Source: a bacterium (lineage in GTDB: Bacteria > Cyanobacteriota > Vampirovibrionia > Obscuribacterales > Obscuribacteraceae). Taken from it: a DNA stretch of 7,910 nt. Shown here piece by piece: positions 1 through 5,885 of this stretch. The notes beneath the pieces were generated by a model. That model searched no databases and had not been told where the DNA came from. It was given only the letters and a program-made list of their open reading frames with translations. The stretch lies in contig JAUIJG010000246.1 of assembly GCA_030431355.1 (NCBI GenBank), positions 1-7,910 of the forward strand. The letters run 5' to 3'. Made by a program: the position numbers and the translations under genes. Position 1 is the stretch's first letter, and every line of letters starts with the position of its first letter.

Positions 1-1163
1 CCATCATTGCTTGAGACATCATGTTCCATAAAACGGCGCACCTGCAAAATGCCTGGATTGGAAGTTTTTACTGCTTGCTCCGAAACCTTTACCACTCTTG
101 TCCATTCACCGCCGGGCTCTCTGATGGCAGAAAGCTTGTAGACGCCACCAAGAGACGGCTGATCATCACAGGTGACCAGTTTGGTTCCCACCGCCCAAAC
201 ATCAATCTTGGCCCCCTGGGCGCGCAGCGATTTAATAACGTTTTCGTCCAGGTTATTGCTGGCCACGATCTGCGCATTTTCAAAGCCGGATTGATCGAGC
301 AACTTTCGAGTTTCAATGCTGAGATAAGCCAAGTCGCCAGAATCAAGCCTCACGCCCAAAAGTTCATGGCCTTGCTCACGCAGTTTATTGCCCACATCGA
401 CAGCATTCTTGACACCATTTATAGTGTCATAGGTGTCGACCAAGAAGTAGCAATTGTTCGGCATCGCTTCGGCATAGGTAGAAAAAGCCCTCTGCTCATC
501 CTGGAAAGACATAACCCAGGAATGGGCATGGGTACCTACCACCGGTATATCAAAGTATCGACCGGCCAGCAGATTGGAAGTTCCGTCACAACCTCCGATG
601 TATGCGGCCAGGCTGGCGGAGATGCCACCATCCGGTCCCTGGGCGCGTCGTAGTCCGAATTCGAACACAGGATGTTCACCGGCTGCCTGCTTGATTCTAG
701 CGGCTTTAGTAGCCACCAGAGTGGAAAAACTAACATAGTTCAGAAGGGCGGTCTCAACTAGCTGCGCTTGCACAATCGGACCTTTCACCCTCAATAACGG
801 CTCGTGATTGAAAACTATTGTTCCTTCAGGCACAGCGTCCACATCAAGTTCAAACTTGAGATCCTTGAGGTAGGTCAAAAACTCTTTCTCGAAGAGAGCC
901 TTTCCGTCTCGACCTTTCAAGGTGGCGAGGTAGGCGAGATCATCTTCTCTGAATTTCAAATTTTTCAAGTATTCGATAGTTTGCGCCAAACCACAGAAAA
1001 CGGCGTATCCACCCTGAGATGGATTCTTCCGAAAAGAGAGATTGAACACAGCCTCTTTACGGGCAGAATCTGACTTCCAATAGGCATAAGCCATCGTCAA
1101 CTCATACAAGTCCGTCAACAAAGTGTGATCTTGACAGTTTTTGAATGCGGACGCTAATACCAT
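1..1163 (-). CDS. pncB: Nicotinate phosphoribosyltransferase, 3' end beyond window
   Basis: Converts nicotinate and PRPP, with ATP hydrolysis, to nicotinate mononucleotide in the cytoplasm; this is the entry step of the Preiss-Handler NAD salvage pathway. Translating the minus strand from the ATG at 1163-1161 gives 387 uninterrupted codons and then leaves the window, so the C-terminus is missing (the family is usually about 430-540 residues). Family signatures in order: TDLYELTMAY (residues 17-26), LSFRKNPSQGGYAVF (42-56), EFGLRRAQGPDGG (168-180), GTHAHSWVMSF (from 210), RLDSGDLAYLS (from 272), then a segment ending VWAVGT and LGGVYKL. His214 in AHSW matches the position of the phosphorylated active-site His of the family. 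GGAGAG at 1177-1172 lies 8 nt before the ATG and supports this start. The gene is divergent from the small exported protein starting at 1285. Identification is very secure; no defects are visible. Confidence 0.95.
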   Translation of the reverse strand, partial: MVLASAFKNCQDHTLLTDLYELTMAYAYWKSDSARKEAVFNLSFRKNPSQGGYAVFCGLAQTIEYLKNLKFREDDLAYLATLKGRDGKALFEKEFLTYLKDLKFELDVDAVPEGTIVFNHEPLLRVKGPIVQAQLVETALLNYVSFSTLVATKAARIKQAAGEHPVFEFGLRRAQGPDGGISASLAAYIGGCDGTSNLLAGRYFDIPVVGTHAHSWVMSFQDEQRAFSTYAEAMPNNCYFLVDTYDTINGVKNAVDVGNKLREQGHELLGVRLDSGDLAYLSIETRKLLDQSGFENAQIVASNNLDENVIKSLRAQGAKIDVWAVGTKLVTCDDQPSLGGVYKLSAIREPGGEWTRVVKVSEQAVKTSNPGILQVRRFMEHDVSSND

Positions 1164-1171
1164 CACCTTTA

Positions 1172-1177
1172 CTCTCC
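1172..1177 (-). promoter_or_regulatory. Ribosome binding site of pncB
   Basis: GGAGAG on the minus strand, 8 nt before the ATG at 1163. It is the clearest Shine-Dalgarno in the window and decides the pncB start. Confidence 0.6.
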
Positions 1178-1284
1178 GTGGTCATTGGTTCATAACTTTA
1201 TCACGACCCCATATCCGGGATCTCAGGCAAAATCTACGAAGCTGACAGAGAGCCCCAAGTATCGAGGAAAAGGTAAAGAAGAAA

Positions 1285-1692
1285 TTGAAATTCGATAACA
1301 AAAAAATATCAGGTGACCTGAAGACTTTTACTGTATTAGTAGCCCTTGCCCTCAGTATTTCGCCGGTTCTGAAAGCAAGAATTTCCAGCGTCAAGGCGGA
1401 GCCGAAAGAGGAAACTTCAGCCCCGGCAGCCACAGTATCGCCAGCGGCAAAACCCTTCCGGATAGTGGCCAATAGCTTTTCGCAAAAGTTTCACCTGCCC
1501 CAGTGCGAATTCGCTCGGAAGATGAATCTAAAACATGTCCGCTTGCTGCATGATAAAGCTGAAGCAGCTCGCTTGAATTACAAAGCCTGCAACTGGTGCT
1601 TCCCTCGCTGGGACAAATCGGTCTCTTCTAAAATCATTGCCCCCCAGACAGGGCAGTTCCATGCCAAGGAGAAGAAAAACAAAGCTCAGTAG
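1285..1692 (+). CDS. Small exported protein with Ada-like Cys/His metal-binding domain
   Basis: 135 residues if read from TTG at 1285. The frame is open upstream to a TGA at 1243 but holds no ATG, GTG or other TTG; GAGGAAAAGG at 1264-1273 is a plausible ribosome site, so TTG is the best start. Residues 1-13 are Lys-rich, 14-29 are hydrophobic (TFTVLVALALSISPVL), and VKA at 36-38 is a likely signal peptidase I site, so export is probable. After an Ala/Pro linker (41-57), residues 58-107 hold KFHLPQC (His70, Cys74) and CNWC (Cys102, Cys105). This layout recalls the small zinc-binding module named after the Ada N-terminal domain, often appended to secreted nucleases and other exported proteins (typical form: KYHxxxC ... 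PCKxC). The tail is basic. No catalytic domain is present, so the function is unknown; metal or ligand binding outside the membrane is an inference. It is divergently arranged with pncB and probably monocistronic. Confidence 0.7.
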   Translation: MKFDNKKISGDLKTFTVLVALALSISPVLKARISSVKAEPKEETSAPAATVSPAAKPFRIVANSFSQKFHLPQCEFARKMNLKHVRLLHDKAEAARLNYKACNWCFPRWDKSVSSKIIAPQTGQFHAKEKKNKAQ

Positions 1693-1977
1693 GTCTCAAA
1701 AGAGCCTGCAATGTTGCAGATAAAGCCAGGCAGTCAAGTATTATCACAACAAATACCTAAAGGGCTCGGAACAGCCATTCCATGGATAATGGCTGATTCC
1801 GCCCGGGCCTGACAATTTACAGAAAGAAGATGCTCTGATTAACTTCTCTATAAAAAGGGGAATCTTGAATAAGAAGATGATCTAATAAAATATCGAAAGT
1901 TCTCAAATTCAGAGAGCCATGCCAGAATTACCAAAAGAATGATATAACGACTTCTAAGGCTACCTAGACAGAAAATA
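1693..1977. other. Intergenic region, 285 bp, no gene seen
   Basis: No convincing ORF on either strand. It contains a short palindrome CTGCAATGTTGCAG at 1706-1719 (six complementary bases on each side of TG), just after the stop of the exported protein, and the larger hairpin at 1762-1804. The rest is AT-rich from about 1830 to 1975 and probably holds the promoter of the large gene at 1978. TATAAA at 1849-1854 is a possible -10 element, but no good -35 lies at the right spacing, so no promoter is called. Confidence 0.5.
1762..1804. repeat. Imperfect 16-bp hairpin (inverted repeat)
   Basis: Stem pairs: GGG (1762-1764) with CCC (1802-1804); a CT bulge; CGGAA (1767-1771) with TTCCG (1797-1801); one bulged A at 1796; CAGCCATT (1772-1779) with AATGGCTG (1788-1795). 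The loop is eight bases, 1780-1787. It sits about 70 bp after the stop of the exported protein and about 170 bp before the next gene. No T-tract follows on the plus strand (GGGCCTGACAATTT comes next), so it is not a classical intrinsic terminator in that direction. It could be an RNA-stabilising or non-canonical terminator structure. Confidence 0.55.
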
Positions 1978-2277
1978 ATGCATCACCTAGAACAAGAATT
2001 CGCCAACGCCATTGGTTTTGTAATTGACACGTCGGTTAATCCGCCCAAACGGCTCGGTCTAGCCTTTTTAGTATCGAAAAGTCGCGTGGTTTGCTGTGCC
2101 TCTCAAGTATTTCATTATGTCGAGGCGCCCTGGGCTCTCGCCGTCAAATTTCCCTTTTCCGATATTCAAGTATCCATAAAAACAGTCAACCTCCACAATG
2201 ATTTCGACAAGGTTGACGCCCGGGCTCGCTATCTCAATCAGACCGGGGGTCCCTCGACCCGCCGAACTCCTTCATGA
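1978..2277 (+). CDS. 5' fragment of frameshifted gene: trypsin-like N-lobe
   Basis: 99 codons from ATG 1978 (the only start in the open frame, which opens after a TAA at 1945; no strong Shine-Dalgarno) to TGA 2275-2277. Residues 12-85 read like the N-terminal barrel of a trypsin-fold protein: IGFVIDT, LGLAFLVSKSRVVCCASQVF (at the place where active enzymes have VLTAAHC), then FPFSDIQVSIKTVNLHNDFD, the usual strand before the catalytic Asp loop. The histidine is absent, so this would be a non-catalytic relative. The last 11 or so residues (GPSTRRTPS) look like out-of-frame peptide. The other frame, entered near 2247, continues with DPPNSFMNDIAMMVIE, which contains the expected NDIA motif. I therefore read this and the next CDS as one gene, 1978-4634, broken by a -1 shift. 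A true two-gene arrangement with an ATGA overlap is the alternative. The trypsin-fold assignment is by motif only. Confidence 0.6.
   Translation: MHHLEQEFANAIGFVIDTSVNPPKRLGLAFLVSKSRVVCCASQVFHYVEAPWALAVKFPFSDIQVSIKTVNLHNDFDKVDARARYLNQTGGPSTRRTPS
2245..2249 (+). other. Probable frameshift site (run of five G)
   Basis: The upstream frame is good protein to about 2247 and the downstream frame is good protein from about 2247 onward. Reading QTG and then re-reading one base gives G-S-L-D-P-P-N-S-F-M-N-D-I-A without a break. The two open frames overlap only between 2217 and 2277, so the change must lie there; the G5 run is the likeliest place. A six-G run would restore one frame of 1978-4634. No standard XXXYYYZ slippery heptamer is present (C GGG GGT in frame), which argues against ordinary programmed -1 frameshifting. 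Confidence 0.55.
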
Positions 2278-4634
2278 ACGACATCGCCATGATGGTAATT
2301 GAGAGCAACCCTCCCCAGGTTCCCCAGGAGAGGATTGCCGAACTAAATAGAGCAATGTCTCTGCCCTTTTCCAGCGAGGGTGTTGAAGCCTCCGGAAACA
2401 TGCGGGGCGCCGAGTTCATCCAGGTTATAAAGACCATCGTCGAATCCCAGAGAGAAGGACTTCTTACTCTTTATGATGGTCGCAATGTACCCGTTGCCCA
2501 TTTGCTCATGGCCAACGGCGGAATATTGAAGGTCTTTTTCAAGCAGGTTATGTCATCGGAGATGGCTTTCTGCGAACTTGTGTATAAACAACCAGCCCTC
2601 GGATTTGCTTTCCGCCCCGGTATGAACATCGAATGGGGAGATGTACCGGATGTTCAGACTCCGCCGGAAGCTCTGGCCTACGAGGCTATGCGAAGAGCGG
2701 AAGAGATTCCTAATCTATTCCAACAGCTCGGGGGGCCCGATTCTCGTTACCAGCAGGTAGTTCAACAATTCAATCCAGGAGATGCCTCGGAAGAGATTCA
2801 GTGGATGGTGGAGCCCCTCTGGGAATCATTAGACGGCTATATCACGCTCAAGGATATGCCCACCAAAATCGGAGTCGATACTTACACCGTCCTGGTTGCC
2901 ATTCGAGAATTGGTAAACCGGGGTGTTGTCTCCCAGATAAACAAGGTCACTCCATTTCCCTGCACCGGACAAATGGGTGCCCCACTTGTCTCGCACACGG
3001 ACTTCGAAGTGCATCCCTGGGATGCCCTGCAAGCATTTTATCTTGATCCTATAAGCGGCAAGCCGACCTGGCTTGAAGGCAACTTTTTCGGAGTAGCCAA
3101 CTCCCTTGAGCCAAAAAACATGCTGCACACCATCACAATTCCTGATGATGTACACGGCGCGTTGATTCTAAAAGACTACAAACTGATCGGTATTCACAGC
3201 GGCGAGCAGATTATCAAACCTGGACAGCAGGCTCCGCCAGTGAAGTGCTATCAATTTATGTGGATGGGAGCACTGCTGGATCTGAGCACCAGAAAAGTGA
3301 AGTCTTCCACCGATACCGACGACGGCGAAGGAGTGGGCTCCCTGAGGACCCTCGACCCATCAAAAGTAGTCGACCAGGAGATTTCGGAAGAAGATCTGAT
3401 TAAGTGCCCCAATTGTTTTGCCGCCAACGATGAATACGGCGAATGCAAAACTTGTGGTCACAAAATTGAGCCACCACCTAAAGAAGAAGAACCTTCCAAT
3501 CCTATCCTTGCTTCAAAACCAGCCAAGGAGATTCGCAAACTTCAAAAGAAATACAAAGTTTCGAATCAGCAGATGATCATGGGATTTGGTGCGGTGTTCA
3601 CCGTATCACTTCTGGGACTTGCTCTTTGCGCGCCTAGAGGCCAAGCTCCGGCGAATTTACCAAAGCCTGAAACAAAAATCGTAAAAGCGGAGCCAAGCGA
3701 CAAGGAAGCTGTGGAGATTGCCACCGAGTATGCAGGCTTTTCCGCTACGCCACCACCCATGTACTGGTACAAAGACACCGGCAATATAACCGCTCCTTCG
3801 AAGTCGTTCGGACTGTTTTCGGAGCAGTCAAATCAAAGAATTCTCTTCATCATCTACAACGACACAACTCCTATCAATTCACTGGATAAATTCGTAGGCA
3901 AGCCACCACATGTGGAGGTAGATCGTGTTGATCTATCAAATGCTGTCGTTGACGCAGGTGAACAAATTCTAGGTTCCGGAAAGCTAAAATGGATTCTAGG
4001 CAAATACACGTCACCAGGAAAAGAAGGCCCGGTCAATATCCTACTGGCAGCGTTTCCAGCCGCCCAGGAAGGTAAGTCCGTGTTGGTAGTGGGTCAGGCG
4101 TTCAAAGACCCTGACAAACGAAAGTATGACTTCAAGACGACTCTCTTCGTCCTTGACCAGCTTGCTTCGGAATTGACAGCTCGGGGCAACGAAGAAAAAC
4201 TGAAAACCAACGAACCCAATCAGGTGTTTATACACTCTGACGATGACGAAGAAGACATAGATACCGACAAGACCATAGTAAAAGTCTCCTCCGACGAAGA
4301 CATCGAGAAGTTTTTGGAAAGCGCTAAAGAAGTTATCGACAAAAAGTTGGATTTACCCGAAGGCTTTGTGAAAAGCGCCGAGAAATACGAGGAAGAGAAG
4401 GGCGAACCGAAGAAGTGGAAAGAAGTGAGCCTGACTGTCGGTCTTGATAGATCCGGTCGGGTAAAACGCCTGGAAAAACATGTGGACGAGGCCAAATTCG
4501 AAAAAATAAGCAAAGCCCTGGAGAATGCGATTATAAACATCGGTCAATTCGATGGCGCTCCGGTAACCAAGAAACCGGAATTCAAATTCAAGGTGCGTTT
4601 GCTGGGCAGCAAAGTTGACCTCAAAGAAGAATAA
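2274..4634 (+). CDS. DUF4388-like, zinc-ribbon, single-TM membrane protein (3' part of frameshifted gene)
   Basis: 786 codons from ATG 2274, but no ribosome site precedes this ATG, and residues 2-5 (NDIA) look like the Asp-containing motif of a trypsin-fold domain begun in the previous frame. Domains in order: a DUF4388-like region at about 43-120 (GAEFIQVIK, then AFCELVYKQPALGFAFRPG) followed by a winged-helix-like stretch at 183-224 (WESLDGYITL to VSQIN), as in PatA-type/DUF4388 proteins; GALILKDYKLIGIHSG at 295-310, which resembles the C-lobe of trypsin-fold proteins without the catalytic Ser; a zinc ribbon with Cys378, Cys381, Cys391, Cys394; a basic stretch and one transmembrane helix at about 434-454; then about 330 extracytoplasmic residues with an acidic patch at 656-661. 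The end (717-778, VSLTVGLDRSGRVKRLEK onward) resembles a TonB C-terminal domain. Predicted topology: N-terminus in the cytoplasm, C-terminus outside. The role is unknown; signalling or scaffolding across the membrane is an inference. It is convergent with the gene ending at 4637. Confidence 0.78.
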   Translation: MNDIAMMVIESNPPQVPQERIAELNRAMSLPFSSEGVEASGNMRGAEFIQVIKTIVESQREGLLTLYDGRNVPVAHLLMANGGILKVFFKQVMSSEMAFCELVYKQPALGFAFRPGMNIEWGDVPDVQTPPEALAYEAMRRAEEIPNLFQQLGGPDSRYQQVVQQFNPGDASEEIQWMVEPLWESLDGYITLKDMPTKIGVDTYTVLVAIRELVNRGVVSQINKVTPFPCTGQMGAPLVSHTDFEVHPWDALQAFYLDPISGKPTWLEGNFFGVANSLEPKNMLHTITIPDDVHGALILKDYKLIGIHSGEQIIKPGQQAPPVKCYQFMWMGALLDLSTRKVKSSTDTDDGEGVGSLRTLDPSKVVDQEISEEDLIKCPNCFAANDEYGECKTCGHKIEPPPKEEEPSNPILASKPAKEIRKLQKKYKVSNQQMIMGFGAVFTVSLLGLALCAPRGQAPANLPKPETKIVKAEPSDKEAVEIATEYAGFSATPPPMYWYKDTGNITAPSKSFGLFSEQSNQRILFIIYNDTTPINSLDKFVGKPPHVEVDRVDLSNAVVDAGEQILGSGKLKWILGKYTSPGKEGPVNILLAAFPAAQEGKSVLVVGQAFKDPDKRKYDFKTTLFVLDQLASELTARGNEEKLKTNEPNQVFIHSDDDEEDIDTDKTIVKVSSDEDIEKFLESAKEVIDKKLDLPEGFVKSAEKYEEEKGEPKKWKEVSLTVGLDRSGRVKRLEKHVDEAKFEKISKALENAIINIGQFDGAPVTKKPEFKFKVRLLGSKVDLKEE

Positions 4635-4636
4635 GT

Positions 4637-5221
4637 TCAGTCCTGAATCTGTCGCTTTCTTCTATGAACAGATGAGTCTTTGTGCTCTTTATCATTTCTC
4701 TTCGAACTTCCTTTTTGGGAACTCTTGGAGTCTGCTGCTTTCGACGGCTTGCCGTTGATCTCACTGAGAATAGCCTCCGCCTCTTCTGCTCTATATAGCT
4801 TCATCAAAACCGAGGCCAGAGCTTTTTTATTGGCGAGAAGATCGGGACTGGTGGGCGGCAAACTTGTTCGCGCTTTTAGAGCGATGCGATAAGACTCTTC
4901 CGCTGACTTGAAATCTCCGGTACGCTCCTGAAGAATCGCCAGCTCATCTGCTGCTGTAGCGATGCGAATATCCTCTGGACCATACTGCGAGTCGATCAGT
5001 TTTATCGCATCTTTCAAATACTTTTCTGCTTTGTCGGGACGGCCTTCTGATACCATCTTTCGAGACACAGCCATATGCTCGTCAAAAGTGGTCGGCTGCT
5101 CGTCGTACCAGGACTTCACTTCCTCGTAATCCCACTCTTTCAAACAGCCGCTGAGCGGAATCGATATTGAAGTCACTAAAAGAAGGGCGAGAACAAGTCT
5201 AAAAATAGGCACTGATTTCAT
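4637..5221 (-). CDS. TPR lipoprotein with basic C-terminal tail
   Basis: 194 residues. ATG at 5221 has AGGTG (5233-5229) 7 nt upstream, a good ribosome site. The signal peptide is lipoprotein type: MKSVPIFR, hydrophobic 9-23, lipobox LSGC with Cys26 as the lipidated residue. Residues 46-156 form three TPR-like helical pairs (about 46-79, 87-120 and 127-156). The middle one, containing IATAADELAILQERTGDF and SAEESYRIALKAR, is of the kinesin-light-chain/TPR_12 style. The tail from about 158 is Lys/Arg/Ser-rich and probably disordered. No enzyme motif is present; TPR lipoproteins generally act as protein-binding scaffolds at the membrane. It lies 35 bp after the other TPR lipoprotein on the same strand, so co-transcription is likely. 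Its stop is 2 bp from the stop of the convergent membrane-protein gene. Confidence 0.82.
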   Translation of the reverse strand: MKSVPIFRLVLALLLVTSISIPLSGCLKEWDYEEVKSWYDEQPTTFDEHMAVSRKMVSEGRPDKAEKYLKDAIKLIDSQYGPEDIRIATAADELAILQERTGDFKSAEESYRIALKARTSLPPTSPDLLANKKALASVLMKLYRAEEAEAILSEINGKPSKAADSKSSQKGSSKRNDKEHKDSSVHRRKRQIQD

Positions 5222-5256
5222 ACTATTACACCTGCTGCTCGAAGCCTGAGGTGGTT

Positions 5257-5781
5257 CTATTCTTCAGAACCTTCCTTATCCTTATCACTCTCTTTGCCGT
5301 CTGTCTCGGAAGCGTCAGCAGAGTCGCCATCTTCCGGCTTGTTCTCTTCCACGTCGAGACCGTACTTTTTGATCTTTCTTCTAATCTCTTTATAACCCTT
5401 GCTAATCACCTTGATTGGCTCGCCGGTGGGATCATTCTTATCCATTATGGAAAGCCACCTTCTGTAAGCTTTGCGCGCTTTCAGCCATTCTTGCTGATTG
5501 CGATAAAGCTCAGCCAGATAGCCGACACAAGTTCCGGTGCGTCCATCGTTTTCACCGAACTTCTCGGCACACTTGTCGGCGGCTTGCTGGAAAGCAGCCT
5601 CAGCTGCGGCCATATTCCCCTTGTTGCGCGCCGTGCGTCCTTCTTCAAGAAGTACTTCCCAGCTTTTGTCATTCTTCATATCGAAGCTGAGGGGCTTGAC
5701 ATCACCGCAACCGGTCATAAAAAATGACATGGATGCCGCAAGTAGAAATAAGTGTAAGACCTTCATCTGCCCTAACTTCAT
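5257..5781 (-). CDS. TPR lipoprotein with acidic C-terminal tail
   Basis: 174 residues from ATG 5781; a second in-frame ATG at 5766 (residue 6) gives a more usual signal peptide beginning MKVLHLFLLAASMSFF. The start is undecided: GGAG lies 14 nt before the first ATG, too far to be convincing, and only a weak AGGG precedes the second. The lipobox-like MTGC places the lipidated Cys at residue 25. Residues about 40-116 hold two TPR-like repeats (LLEEGRTARNKGNMAAAEAAFQQA and YLAELYRNQQEWLKARKAYRRWL). Residues about 144-174 are strongly acidic (many Asp, Glu, Ser) and probably disordered. Function is unknown; a membrane-anchored protein-interaction role is inferred. It is followed after 35 bp by the second TPR lipoprotein and preceded at 104 bp by the SpoIID-domain gene, all on the minus strand. 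Confidence 0.8.
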   Translation of the reverse strand: MKLGQMKVLHLFLLAASMSFFMTGCGDVKPLSFDMKNDKSWEVLLEEGRTARNKGNMAAAEAAFQQAADKCAEKFGENDGRTGTCVGYLAELYRNQQEWLKARKAYRRWLSIMDKNDPTGEPIKVISKGYKEIRRKIKKYGLDVEENKPEDGDSADASETDGKESDKDKEGSEE

Positions 5782-5885
5782 ATCTGAAAAAGAATCTCCG
5801 TAGTAAATCGACAGTCATTCGCTAAGCTGCCGTTCACAAGATTAACATTTCAAGCCATATTAGACTACTTTTGAAGGTGCCTAAG
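5782..5885. other. 104-bp gap between spoIID-like gene and TPR lipoprotein
   Basis: No ORF and no clear terminator hairpin. On the minus strand a TAATAT stretch near 5857-5862 could be a -10 element for the lipoprotein pair, but the matching -35 position (CTTAGG) is poor, so no promoter is called. Read-through from the upstream gene is as likely. Confidence 0.3.

Noticed and set aside
21..653. 210-codon plus-strand ORF inside pncB
   Set aside because: Antisense of a clear pncB reading frame with strong family motifs; no ribosome site or recognisable domain.
2245..2251. Programmed -1 frameshifting at the G-run
   Set aside because: The in-frame heptamer C GGG GGT does not fit the slippery pattern and no obvious pseudoknot or strong stem was spotted just downstream; mutation or sequencing error is simpler.
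5251..5727. 158-codon plus-strand ORF opposite the acidic-tail TPR lipoprotein
   Set aside because: Shadow of the lipoprotein gene; the hydrophobic stretches are the antisense of its Lys/Glu-rich tail codons.
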